Source of the DNA: Desulfarculus sp.
GTDB taxonomy: Bacteria; Desulfobacterota; Desulfarculia; Desulfarculales; Desulfarculaceae
Assembly (NCBI GenBank): GCA_020216805.1
Contig: JAIWNN010000087.1
Span: 1-15,416, forward strand
Length of the DNA stretch: 15,416 bases
Reading direction: 5' to 3'
Both the position numbers and the translations under genes were made by a program. Each line of letters begins with the position of its first letter. The first letter of the stretch is position 1. Of the stretch, positions 1 to 7,150 are shown piece after piece. The notes below the pieces were generated by a model. It saw nothing but the letters and a program-made list of their open reading frames with translations. It did no database searches and had not been told where the DNA came from.

Positions 1-5
1 ATGCT

Positions 6-46
6 CCGGGGGGAACCTTTTGGGGGCCCCAAAAAGGTTCCCCCGG
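6..46. repeat. Left outer hairpin of the composite element
   Basis: The arms 6-25 and 27-46 pair almost perfectly around a single central G (position 26), with one bulged G and one bulged A. The core TTTTGGGG-G-CCCCAAAA is extended by AACC/GGTT and G5/C5. A real RNA would open a few central pairs to form a loop. Confidence 0.75.
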
Positions 47-103
47 ACCCCCTCCAAAAAGGGCGAAGTTGTGTGCTGCCGCGGCCTTGCCCGTCAACTG
101 GGA

Positions 104-148
104 TTGGTGGTTTTGTCGATTCGCTCCGCGAAGCAACAAAACCACCAA
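104..148. repeat. Central hairpin of the composite element
   Basis: A perfect 13-bp stem is formed by TTGGTGGTTTTGT (104-116) and its complement at 136-148. Nested inside it is a second 5-bp stem, TTCGC/GCGAA (120-124 and 128-132), with a 3-base loop. The two stems are separated by 3-base bulges on each side. Confidence 0.75.
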
Positions 149-174
149 CCCGCCAAGGTTCTTTGGGAGGGGGG

Positions 175-208
175 CCGGGGGCCTTTCTTTCAAGAAAGGG
201 CCCCCCGG
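175..208. repeat. Right outer hairpin of the composite element
   Basis: The arms CCGGGGGCCTTTCTT (175-189) and 192-208 pair with two single-base bulges on the right arm. The tip has 2-4 unpaired bases. It lies 18 bp downstream of the stop codon of the minus-strand binding-protein gene, so it would be the first structure in that transcript's 3' tail. Confidence 0.7.
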
Positions 209-225
209 CGCGCCCCCGCTCCCGC

Positions 226-1437
226 CTACTTCACCGCGATCCAGTCGGACAGGCGCACGGCCTTGCCCATCTTTTCCTGCTTGCCCTCGGGGGTGGTCAC
301 CTCGGCTTCGTCACAGCGGGCGATGAAGACCTCGCGCATGCCCTGGCGCTCGCCGGGGGCGAAGGTGACTCGGCCCATGATCCCCTTGAAATCCTTGAGA
401 GTCTCCATGGCCTTGACGAAGCTGTCGGGGGTGAGATCCTTGCCGGCGCGTCGGATGCCCTCGACCATGGGCTCGACGAAACCGAAGCCGGCGTAGAAGA
501 AGACGCCCCACTGGTCGCTCTTTTTGTCGGCGTACTTGTCGTGGGCGGCGCGGTACTTGACCATCAGGGGGGAGTCGGAGTCGGGCAACTCGGCGAAGTT
601 GCCGAAGATGACGTCCTTCCACAGGCCCTTGGTGATCTTGTGCATGAGGGGGGCGTCGGAGAGGGTGGAGCAGGCCACCCAATGGGGCTTGAAGCCCAGT
701 TTGGCCGAGGCGCCCAGCAGGATGGCGGCGTGCTTGGGCAGCACCCACATGATCACCGCCTCGGCCCCGGCCTGCTTGAGCTTCATCACGTGGCTGGTCA
801 GGTCGGTGTCGGTGACCTCCACCGGGATCTCGGCCACCAGGGACTTGCCCCGGGCCTTGATCTCCTGCTGGGCCCCCTCCAGGCCGCCCTTGCCGTAGTC
901 GTCATTCTGATAGATGAAGCCGATCTTCTCCTTCTTCAGGGTGAACAGGACATAGTTGGTGAGGATGGCCGCCTCGTCGGGATAATTGGGGTAGACGGCG
1001 AAGATGGTCTTTTTGGGCGGGAAGGCCCAATGGGTGCTGCCGGTGGCGGGCCCCACCCAAGGCACGTCGTTGGCGATGATGTCGGGCATCACCGCCATGC
1101 CGGGGCTGGTGCCCACGCCGGAGGCGAAGCCAAAGACGCCGACGTTCTCCAGGAGCTCCTTGACCACGGCCTTGGTGCGGTTGGGCTGGTAGCCGTCGTC
1201 GCGCAGGTAATACTCGATCTTGCGGCCGTTGATGCCGCCCTCGGCGTTGAGCATCTCGAAGTAGCAGCCCGTGCCCCGGGCCACCGAGCCCCACAAGGCG
1301 GCCGGGCCGGTCTGGGGGCCCCACTGGCCGATCTTGATGGTGGTGTCGGTCACCCCGCGCACCGAGGCCGCGGCCGCCAGGCCGGCCAGGGCCAGGGACA
1401 AAGCCAAGGCCAACGCCAGAATCAAGCCTTTACGCAT
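226..1437 (-). CDS. ABC transporter substrate-binding protein, branched-chain amino acid (LivK/Peripla_BP_6) type
   Basis: The 403-residue product is a periplasmic binding protein expected to capture a small ligand and deliver it to the membrane permeases encoded upstream. The start at 1437 is chosen because AAGGAGGG sits just before it and because it gives a clean signal peptide: MRKG, a hydrophobic run to about residue 21, then AAAA, with cleavage predicted near residue 24. There is no lipobox cysteine, so the protein should be soluble in the periplasm. The mature part opens with a receptor-family segment (TIKIGQWGPQTGPAALWG, about 32-49), followed by GGINGRKIEYYLRDDGYQP, both typical of the LivK-like family. 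It is the last gene of the livM-livH-binding-protein order, 70 bp after livH. The ligand cannot be read from sequence: family members bind branched-chain or other amino acids, amides or aromatic acids. Confidence 0.9.
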   Translation of the reverse strand: MRKGLILALALALSLALAGLAAAASVRGVTDTTIKIGQWGPQTGPAALWGSVARGTGCYFEMLNAEGGINGRKIEYYLRDDGYQPNRTKAVVKELLENVGVFGFASGVGTSPGMAVMPDIIANDVPWVGPATGSTHWAFPPKKTIFAVYPNYPDEAAILTNYVLFTLKKEKIGFIYQNDDYGKGGLEGAQQEIKARGKSLVAEIPVEVTDTDLTSHVMKLKQAGAEAVIMWVLPKHAAILLGASAKLGFKPHWVACSTLSDAPLMHKITKGLWKDVIFGNFAELPDSDSPLMVKYRAAHDKYADKKSDQWGVFFYAGFGFVEPMVEGIRRAGKDLTPDSFVKAMETLKDFKGIMGRVTFAPGERQGMREVFIARCDEAEVTTPEGKQEKMGKAVRLSDWIAVK

Positions 1438-1466
1438 GCCACCCTCCTTGCTTTTCTGAAGGTTGT

Positions 1467-1482
1467 CCCCCGGCAGCGGGGG
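1467..1482. other. GC hairpin in the spacer between livH-like and binding-protein genes
   Basis: CCCCCG (1467-1472) pairs perfectly with CGGGGG (1477-1482) around the loop GCAG. It lies 30 bp upstream of the binding-protein start. Stems in such spacers can shield the downstream part of a processed mRNA and allow more binding protein than permease. That role is an inference; only the stem is seen. Confidence 0.5.
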
Positions 1483-1507
1483 TTGATCGCCTTTCATCGC
1501 CGTCCGG

Positions 1508-2380
1508 TCAGACCTTCCTCACGTAGTGCTTGGCGAACAGCCCGCTGGGCCGCAGGCACAAGATGACCACGATGACCGCGAAGGCCACCACGCTCTTGAA
1601 CTCCACCGAGACATAGCCGCCGAAGAGGTTCTCGATGACGCCCAGCAGAAACCCGCCGCCCACCGCCCCCACCAGGCTGGTCATGCCGCCCAGCACCGCC
1701 GACGAGAAGCCCTTGAGCTGGGGGGTCCACATCAGGTTGGGGTCCAGGGTGTCCACCGGGGCGATCATGAAGGCCGCCGCCGCCCCCACCACCGAGCTGA
1801 TGCCCCAGGTGAGCATCAGGATGCGGTTGACCCGGATGCCCATCAGGCGGGCGGCGGTCTCGTTCTGCTGGGTGGCCTTCATGGCCACCCCGGCCTTGGT
1901 GTAGCGGAAGAAGAGAAAAAGCAGCAGCATCAGGGACAGGGCCACCGCCAGGGTGACCAGGTTGAGGTCGCTGATCACCACCGCGCCGATCTCGTGGGTG
2001 TCGAAGTCGCTGACCGGGAAGGGGAAGTCCTTCTGGTCGCTGCCCCACTTCCAGGAGGCCAGGCCGTAGAGGATCATCTCCAGGCCCAGGGTGATGATGA
2101 TCAACCCCAGGACGTTGGGTTCCTTGGCCCGGCGTAGGAAGGCGAACTCCAGAAACGCCCCCAGGGCGAAGGCGAAGGCCAGGGCCCCGGCGAAGGCGGC
2201 CGGGAAGCCCAGGTTATGCTCGGTCAGCAGGGTGAAGGCCACGAAGGCGCTGAGCATGGCCATGTCGCCCTGGGCGAAGTTGAGCACCTCGCTGGTCTTG
2301 TAGATGATGACCATGGCCAGGGCCATCAGGGCGTAGGTGGCGCCGATGGCGATGCCGGAGACGATCAGCTGGAAGAACAT
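1508..2380 (-). CDS. livH: Branched-chain amino acid-type ABC permease, LivH family
   Basis: This is a 290-residue integral membrane permease of the high-affinity branched-chain amino acid uptake class. Family hallmarks are visible: SGIAIGATYALMALAMVIIY at the N-terminus, EVLNFAQGDMAML (31-43), and the cytoplasmic coupling loop TKAGVAMKATQQNETAARLMGI (161-182), which would contact the ATPase. The C-terminus holds GGMTSLVGAVGGGFLLGVIENL (231-252) and ends with LRPSGLF. Several hydrophobic spans (roughly 5-27, 40-52, 60-82, 90-107, 139-159, 190-206, 225-250 and 262-276) are consistent with the family topology. GAGGTGA lies 7 bases before the start codon. It begins 27 bp after the livM-like stop, so the two are one operon. 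The length is typical. The symbol denotes family, not proven substrate. Confidence 0.92.
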   Translation of the reverse strand: MFFQLIVSGIAIGATYALMALAMVIIYKTSEVLNFAQGDMAMLSAFVAFTLLTEHNLGFPAAFAGALAFAFALGAFLEFAFLRRAKEPNVLGLIIITLGLEMILYGLASWKWGSDQKDFPFPVSDFDTHEIGAVVISDLNLVTLAVALSLMLLLFLFFRYTKAGVAMKATQQNETAARLMGIRVNRILMLTWGISSVVGAAAAFMIAPVDTLDPNLMWTPQLKGFSSAVLGGMTSLVGAVGGGFLLGVIENLFGGYVSVEFKSVVAFAVIVVILCLRPSGLFAKHYVRKV

Positions 2381-2407
2381 GGTCGGGTCACCTCGCGTGG
2401 GGAGAAA

Positions 2408-3457
2408 TCAGAACGGCCAGGTGCGCCAGTAGAGCTTGGTCCGAATCCAGATGCCGTAGAGCCCCAGGGGCTCGAAGATGATGATCAGCACCATGATCAG
2501 GCCGAAGACCACGTACTGAACGTTGGGTAGGCCGCTTTCGGTGAAGAATCGGGTGCTGATATCCATGAGCAGCGGACCCAGCACCGGCAGGCTGCCGATG
2601 CGGGACAGTTCGATCTGGAGGTAAGAGATCAGGATCGCGCCCAGCACCGAGCCCAGAATGGAGCCCAGGCCGCCCACCACCACCATGGCCAGGAACAGGA
2701 TGCTGACCATGATGTTGAAGGTGTGGGGGGCGATGAAACCCAGCACGAAGGCCATCAGGCCGCCGCCGACGCCGGTGTAGAAGGCGCTGACCGCGAAGGC
2801 CAGGGTCTTGTAGTAGGTGAGGTTGACGCCGATGCAACTGGCGGCGATGTCGCTGTCGCGAATGGCCACGAAGGCCCGTCCCACCCGGGTGCGGGTGAGA
2901 TTGCGCAAGGCCCAGGCCAGAACCACGCAAACCGGCATGATGACGGCATAGCGGGCGGCGTCGTTGTCGATGGCCAGGCCGAAGACGGTCAGTGGCGGGG
3001 CCTGGAGGCCCATGTGGCCGCCGAAGGTCTCCAGGCGGCCCAGGATCTGGGTGATGGTCAGGCCGAAACCCAGGGTGGCGATGGCCAGGTAGGGCCCCTC
3101 CAGGCGCAGGGCCGGCAGGCCCAGGAGAAAGCCGAAGCCGGCGCTGATCAGCCCGGCCAGGGGCAGGGCCAGCCAGAAGGGCAGCCCGGCCTGGGTCATC
3201 AGGCCCAGGGTGGCGTAGGCCCCGATGGCGAAGAATCCGGCGTGGCCCAGGCTGATCTGGCCGGTGTAGCCGATCAACAGGTTGAGCCCCAGGGCCACGA
3301 TGACGTGGATGGCCATCAGGTTGAGGGTGTAGAGCAGGTAGTTGCTGGCCAAGAAGGGCAGCGCCGTCAACGCGGCCAGCAACAGCAGCAGCCAAAAAAC
3401 CTGGGCCGGGCTGTCCAGCAGGCGCAGGTCCTCGTAGTAATCGCGTTTCATCTCCAT
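2408..3457 (-). CDS. livM: Branched-chain amino acid-type ABC permease, LivM family
   Basis: The 349-residue product is the second membrane permease of the transporter and would pair with the LivH-like subunit. Diagnostic segments are LNLMAIHVIVALGLNLLIG (45-63), GYTGQISLGHAGFFAIGAY (63-81), LEGPYLAIATLGFG (119-132) and the ATPase-contact loop RVGRAFVAIRDSDIAASCIGVN (191-212). Near the end is IFEPLGLYGIW. The start at 3457 (MEMKRDYY) is preferred because GGGGAGGAA lies upstream, although the spacing of about 12-13 bases is long. The in-frame ATG at 3502 has no visible ribosome binding site, and 3451 is a third option. It is the first gene of this operon, 153 bp after the DUF1992 stop; I found no convincing promoter in that gap. 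No ATP-binding subunit (livG/livF) appears within the window. Confidence 0.9.
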   Translation of the reverse strand: MEMKRDYYEDLRLLDSPAQVFWLLLLLAALTALPFLASNYLLYTLNLMAIHVIVALGLNLLIGYTGQISLGHAGFFAIGAYATLGLMTQAGLPFWLALPLAGLISAGFGFLLGLPALRLEGPYLAIATLGFGLTITQILGRLETFGGHMGLQAPPLTVFGLAIDNDAARYAVIMPVCVVLAWALRNLTRTRVGRAFVAIRDSDIAASCIGVNLTYYKTLAFAVSAFYTGVGGGLMAFVLGFIAPHTFNIMVSILFLAMVVVGGLGSILGSVLGAILISYLQIELSRIGSLPVLGPLLMDISTRFFTESGLPNVQYVVFGLIMVLIIIFEPLGLYGIWIRTKLYWRTWPF

Positions 3458-3610
3458 GGCCGCAACCGTTCCTCCCCAGACAAAGATGCGCGCGCTCGCC
3501 ATGGGACCGGGCGAAGTTGGACTTCCGGCTATGGCTTTGGTATCAACTCGGGATCCAGCAGTCGACCGCCCCAGGGGGCGGGAACGCGCACGGTCTGGGC
3601 AGGTTACGGT

Positions 3611-3991
3611 TCAGCGCTGTTTTTTGTCCAGACGCTCCAGAACCCGGCTGGCGTAGCGGTGCTCGTCCAGGAGCGCCGACTGCGGCCGCAGGGCCGAGAG
3701 CTTCATGGAGAGAAAATTGAGCCGCTTCAGCGCTTGGTAGCGGCTTTTTTCGTCCGGGGCCTGGTCCAAGAGCTCCTCCGCCTGAAAAATCTGCTGGCGC
3801 AGGTCCAGCTCGGGCGGGGTGAAGCCGGCGTTCTTGAGGACCTTGTAGGCGATGCGCAACTCGGGGGGCAGGTTGCCGTCGTCCTCGAAGCTCTGGGGCC
3901 GGCCCGCGCCGGGCAGGTTGTCCAATTCGCCCCGCTCTTGCGCCTCGCGGATGCGCTCCTCGGCGATTTTCTGAAAAATGTGCAGGCTCAT
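3611..3991 (-). CDS. DUF1992 family protein (DnaJC28-like conserved domain, YhdN-like)
   Basis: This small, 126-residue cytoplasmic protein covers essentially a single DUF1992 domain. The signature is the segment EERIREAQERGELDNLPGAG (11-30) followed by RPQSFEDDGNLPPELRIAYKVLKNAGFTPPEL, which matches the family pattern of an I-x-x-A-x-x-x-G-x-x-x-N-L-P-G-x-G-x-P core. The rest is predicted to be helical and charged (about 62-124), possibly a short coiled coil. The family name comes from a eukaryotic DnaJ-related protein, but there is no J domain and no HPD motif here, so chaperone function should not be assumed; the biochemical role is unknown. GGAGG lies 13 bases before the ATG, a loose spacing. 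It reads toward the liv-type operon and could be cotranscribed with it. Confidence 0.85.
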   Translation of the reverse strand: MSLHIFQKIAEERIREAQERGELDNLPGAGRPQSFEDDGNLPPELRIAYKVLKNAGFTPPELDLRQQIFQAEELLDQAPDEKSRYQALKRLNFLSMKLSALRPQSALLDEHRYASRVLERLDKKQR

Positions 3992-4026
3992 GACGGTTGA
4001 GACGCCTCCGAGGCCCTGGTGGGATG

Positions 4027-4056
4027 ATGTTAGCCTATCGTCCGACCTTGATTCAA
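4027..4056 (-). promoter_or_regulatory. Candidate sigma70-type promoter for the DUF1992 gene
   Basis: On the minus strand, TTGAAT (4056-4051) is followed by an 18-base spacer and TAACAT (4032-4027). Each hexamer matches 4 of 6 consensus bases. The predicted transcript start, near 4020, would leave a leader of about 30 bases before the ATG at 3991. Confidence 0.4.
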
Positions 4057-4156
4057 CTGGATTCGGCTACAATGCAGCTAAACCCGCCGTCCAGGCCGCG
4101 CCAAACCCGGCTGCCGGCTGATCCCCTGGTCGATCCGAGGCGGCGGTGGCTGGCTT

Positions 4157-5203
4157 TCATCCCCCCAGGCGGCTCATGGCGCAGCCCGATGGCGTGGCCA
4201 GGGTCTGGGTCTGCTGGTGGTGGCGGGGCTTCATGGCCGCGGCCTGGAGCATGGCCAGGGCCAGGGCGGCGTCGTCGCCTCCACCGCGCAGGATCGGCTT
4301 TAGGTCCAGATTCCGGTCCGAAAAAAGACAGGGCACCAGGCGACCCTCGGCGCTCAGGCGCAGACGGTTGCAGGTGACGCAGAAATGGTTGGACAGGGCG
4401 TGGATCACCCCCAGCTCGCCGGCCGCGCCGGGCAGGCGGAAGCGCTGGGCCGGTCCGTCGCCGGCCTGGCGGGGCAGCTCCTCCAGGGCCCCCAGCCCGG
4501 CCAGGGCGGCCAGGGCCTGGTCGGCGGAGAGGAAGCGCTCCGGGGCGAAGGTCTTGGCCGCGCCCACCGGCATGTATTCGATGAAGCGCACCGCCAGGGG
4601 CAGATCCAGGGTCAGGCGGGCGAAGTCCACCAGCTCGTCGTGGTTCAGGCCCTTGAGCAGCACCAGGTTGAGCTTCACGGTCAGGCCGGGCCGGGCCAGG
4701 GCGGCCCGGATTCCCTCCCAGACCGCGGCGAAGGCCCGCCGGCCCTCCTCCAGGTCCAGGCCGGTGATGAGGCCGAACCGCTCGGGCCTGAGGGTGTCCA
4801 GGCTGACGTTGACCGCCGTGACCCCGGCCTGGCAGATCTGGTCCAGGTGGGCGGCCAGCAGACGGCCGTTGGTGGTCAGGCGCAGGTCCGGCCGGGGGGA
4901 GAGCCGGCCCAGGGCCTGGAGCAGGACCGGCAGGTCGCGGCGCAGCAGGGGCTCGCCGCCGGTGAGCCGGATCTTGTCCACCCCCAGGGAATGGGCCACC
5001 CGCGCCACCCGGGCCTGCTCCTCCAGGCTCAGGATCTCCTGGTGGTTCAGCTTGGCGATGCCGCTGGGGGGCATGCAGTACAGGCAGCGTTGATTGCAGC
5101 GGTCGGTCACCGACAGGCGCAGATAGTGCAACCGCCGACCATAGGGGTCGACCAGGCGCCGGAGGCCCGGGCTCCCCGGGGAGATGTGGTCGGCTTTGGT
5201 CAT
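4157..5203 (-). CDS. moaA: GTP 3',8-cyclase MoaA (molybdenum cofactor biosynthesis, radical SAM)
   Basis: MoaA uses a radical-SAM cluster to convert GTP to 3',8-cyclo-GTP, the first step of molybdopterin synthesis in the cytoplasm. All three signatures of the family are present in the 348-residue product. The N-terminal SAM-cluster motif C36-x3-C40-x2-C43 lies within SVTDRCNQRCLYCMPP. The SAM-binding LTGGEPLLRRD is at 80-90. The second-cluster motif C275-x2-C278-x13-C292 is near the C-terminus. The protein also ends in the conserved Gly-Gly (SRLGG), which is functionally required in characterised MoaA. TTNGRLL (110-116) and VNVSLDTL (131-138) fit the barrel core. The length is near the usual 330. 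No strong Shine-Dalgarno precedes the ATG. It follows the 581-residue gene by 31 bp, so the two may be cotranscribed; no other moa gene is in view. Confidence 0.96.
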   Translation of the reverse strand: MTKADHISPGSPGLRRLVDPYGRRLHYLRLSVTDRCNQRCLYCMPPSGIAKLNHQEILSLEEQARVARVAHSLGVDKIRLTGGEPLLRRDLPVLLQALGRLSPRPDLRLTTNGRLLAAHLDQICQAGVTAVNVSLDTLRPERFGLITGLDLEEGRRAFAAVWEGIRAALARPGLTVKLNLVLLKGLNHDELVDFARLTLDLPLAVRFIEYMPVGAAKTFAPERFLSADQALAALAGLGALEELPRQAGDGPAQRFRLPGAAGELGVIHALSNHFCVTCNRLRLSAEGRLVPCLFSDRNLDLKPILRGGGDDAALALAMLQAAAMKPRHHQQTQTLATPSGCAMSRLGG

Positions 5204-5234
5204 GATTGGAGTGTAGTGCCGGACGGCCGGGGCG

Positions 5235-6980
5235 TCAATCCTTGCCCCCGGCCGCCAACGGCGCCTGGACCGCCAAGGCCTCCCAGCCCGGCGCGGGTGG
5301 AGGCGCGGGCAGGGGCTGGCCGATCAGGACGGCCTCGAATTTTTGCACCAGCCGCTCCAGGAGGCGGTATTCGCCCAACACCTCGCGGTCATAGGCCGAG
5401 CGGGGGCTGTGATTCAGCAGTCGGCGGCGCAACTCCCGGTCGTTGAGCTGCTTGCGGCAGATGCGCAGCAGTTTGCGCAAGGAGCGGGGATGCTGCTGAC
5501 TCATCTCCTCGCCCTCCTGGCTCAGCACATGGACCAGGATGATCAAGATGTGGGCATGCTTGAGCTTGCGCCCGCTGGCGTCGGCCCGGTTTTGGACCAG
5601 CTTTTCCAACAGCCGCAGGCGGTGGCTGAGCCTGAGCTCGGCCATCGCCTTGAGCACCTCCTGGTGCAACTCGCGGTTCTTGCTGAACTCCTCGTCCAGG
5701 TTGGGATCGTCCAGGAAGCTGGCCAGGACCTTGAGCACCCGATCGAAATTCTCCGGGGTGTAGTCGGCCAGGAGCAGGCGATGCTTGTTCAGCCAACTGC
5801 TCAAAAACTTCAGGCGGCTTTTGGTGTCGCCGGTGCCGCCCACCCGCTCCCGCCCCCGGTAGACGATGGTGCCCAGGTGCTCGCCACGCACGATGTCCTG
5901 CAGCATCAACAGGCGGTCCTGGTTCAGGCCCAACACGTCCAGGTCCACCTCCTGGCCGGTCTGGGGATGGATGACGGTCTGGGAGAGCACCGACAGGGCG
6001 CGGTCTTCCAGGACGTTGTCGGGGTGGTAGTTGTGGTGCTGGTAACGCACCTTGAGGATCACCACCTTGCGGGGCCGGTCCACGAAGAAGCCGCCATCGG
6101 CCAGGGCCTGTTCGCCCTCCTTGCGCTCGCAGTGGGCCGCCACCAGGGCCACCTTGCTCACCCGGGGCAGGCGGGTGGTGGCCCCCAGGCTGGTGAGGGT
6201 GGTGATGGCCCGGTCGCTGTTGCCCAGCACCTTGACCGCGAAGCGCTCGCGACGGCGCATCAGGCGGCGGGCGAAGAGGGCGGCCGAGGTGTGGCGCTCG
6301 CCGCAGATGGGGAATCCGCCCTGCTCCATCAGAAATCGGTAGACGAACAAGCGGTTGGCGGCGTAGCGAGCGTTGTCGCCCTGGCTGAACTTGCCGATGC
6401 TTCGGCCCAGACGGCGGATCTCGCCGTCCAGGTCCGAGGGGAAGGAGGCGAAGACCCCGGCCAGGTGGAAGACCCCGGACTCGTCCCGGGCCAGGACGTG
6501 GCCGCGATCCATGCGCGAAAGCAGAGGCAGCAGCTGGGTGTAGCGACTGAAGACGGTCAAGGCCTTGCGCCCCATGGTCTGCTCCAGCTCCGGCAGCAGA
6601 TTGCGGGGCAGGCGTTCGCGCAGCACCGCGCGGTTGGCCGCGGCCCGGCCGGGGTCCGGGGGCTGGCCCTCGGGCAGGAGCTGGTCGTACTGGAAGCCCT
6701 CGTCCTGATAGGAGAGCTGGCGGTCCAAGACCACCATGCTGAAGGCGGGCAGATCCTTGTATTCGATGAGGGGGGCGTCGAAGGCCGGAATCAGCTCGCG
6801 AGACTCCACCAGGGGGTAGTCGGCGTTATAGGCAGAGAGCAGACCGGCCTCGATGTGCACGAAATCCAGGATCCGCAGCAGATGCTCCAGATCGACGCTG
6901 GGCGCCGGCACCGCACACAAATCCCACAGGGGCGTCCCCTGCACCTTCACCTGGCTGAAATACCTCTCGCTGTCCACCAT
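5235..6980 (-). CDS. Uncharacterised 581-residue protein upstream of moaA
   Basis: I do not recognise this family. The product is soluble-looking, with no signal peptide or clear membrane span, and has three visible parts. Residues 1-230 are mixed alpha/beta with hydrophobic strands such as PAFSMVVLD (78-86). Residues 230-390 are a basic middle (RRLMRRRERFAVKVLG, 238-253) with strand-like VSKVALVAAHCE (274-285) and RKVVILKVRYQHHNYHPDN (304-322), then DIVRGEHLGTIVYRGRERVGGTG (362-384). Residues 390-550 form a long charged helical region, followed by a Pro/Ala-rich tail (about 556-581). Cysteines are few (C22, C226, C284, C508) and form no metal motif. The start is fixed by an in-frame stop (TGA) two codons upstream of the ATG, although the ribosome binding site is weak. 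The reading frame is long and intact and has a good promoter, so the gene is real. A helical, HEAT-like scaffold is one possibility for the C-terminal half, but this is a guess. Confidence 0.85.
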   Translation of the reverse strand: MVDSERYFSQVKVQGTPLWDLCAVPAPSVDLEHLLRILDFVHIEAGLLSAYNADYPLVESRELIPAFDAPLIEYKDLPAFSMVVLDRQLSYQDEGFQYDQLLPEGQPPDPGRAAANRAVLRERLPRNLLPELEQTMGRKALTVFSRYTQLLPLLSRMDRGHVLARDESGVFHLAGVFASFPSDLDGEIRRLGRSIGKFSQGDNARYAANRLFVYRFLMEQGGFPICGERHTSAALFARRLMRRRERFAVKVLGNSDRAITTLTSLGATTRLPRVSKVALVAAHCERKEGEQALADGGFFVDRPRKVVILKVRYQHHNYHPDNVLEDRALSVLSQTVIHPQTGQEVDLDVLGLNQDRLLMLQDIVRGEHLGTIVYRGRERVGGTGDTKSRLKFLSSWLNKHRLLLADYTPENFDRVLKVLASFLDDPNLDEEFSKNRELHQEVLKAMAELRLSHRLRLLEKLVQNRADASGRKLKHAHILIILVHVLSQEGEEMSQQHPRSLRKLLRICRKQLNDRELRRRLLNHSPRSAYDREVLGEYRLLERLVQKFEAVLIGQPLPAPPPAPGWEALAVQAPLAAGGKD

Positions 6981-7087
6981 TTTTCAACCCAGTCGGCCGC
7001 GGGGAGCCTCTCCCCCACGACCGCGCGGCGGCCGTGGACGGCATCGGTGTAGAAGACCCCTCCCCCGAAGGCTAAGGGATTGAAATG

Positions 7088-7116
7088 CTTGTACCACGCT
7101 GGAAATGCCCGGTCAA
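7088..7116 (-). promoter_or_regulatory. Sigma70-type promoter for the 581-residue gene (and moaA)
   Basis: On the minus strand, TTGACC (7116-7111) is followed by a 17-base spacer and TACAAG (7093-7088). The predicted transcript start near 7081 gives a leader of about 100 bases before the ATG at 6980. That leader contains a 6-bp stem, GGGGAG/CTCCCC with loop AGG, at about 7004-7018, just ahead of the start region. Confidence 0.6.
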
Positions 7117-7150
7117 CCGCGCAAAAACGTCGCGATTCTGGCTGCTCAGG

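Larger units (their letters stand above)
6..208. repeat. Composite inverted-repeat element of three hairpins (REP/MITE-like)
   Basis: This non-coding stretch carries three successive hairpins (6-46, 104-148, 175-208). The two outer modules are related to each other in opposite orientation. Read on the minus strand, the left module runs T-rich, then GGAGGGGGT, then CCGGGGG and a hairpin. Read on the plus strand, the right module (161-208) runs CTTTGGGAGGGGGG, then CCGGGGG and a hairpin. The whole therefore looks like a roughly 200-bp element with diverged inverted ends and a central stem. It starts 18 bp beyond the stop of the binding-protein gene, so the folded RNA could protect or end that transcript. 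No U-tract follows any stem, so a classical intrinsic terminator is not supported. No coding region is convincing here. Confidence 0.55.

Noticed and set aside
104..148. CRISPR-like or phage attachment repeat in the left spacer
   Set aside because: The hairpin occurs once in the window. There are no regularly spaced direct repeats, cas genes or integrase.
1..1566. Long plus-strand open frame across the binding-protein gene
   Set aside because: It is antisense to a gene with a signal peptide, ribosome binding site and clear family match. The long frame is an effect of high GC, and its composition (Gly/His/Ala-rich) is typical of shadow frames.
3564..3595. Terminator between DUF1992 and the livM-like gene
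   Set aside because: A CCGCCC/GGGCGG stem exists (3566-3581), but no T-run follows on either strand, so termination is not supported.
2723..4000. Plus-strand frame of 425 codons opposite livM and DUF1992
   Set aside because: It is a Gln/Gly-rich low-complexity antisense translation spanning two recognised genes on the other strand.
5343..7052. Plus-strand frame of 569 codons opposite the 581-residue gene
   Set aside because: Two long frames overlap here. The minus-strand one has normal protein composition, a promoter and operon spacing with moaA; this one is Gln/Ala/His-rich and has no ribosome binding site.
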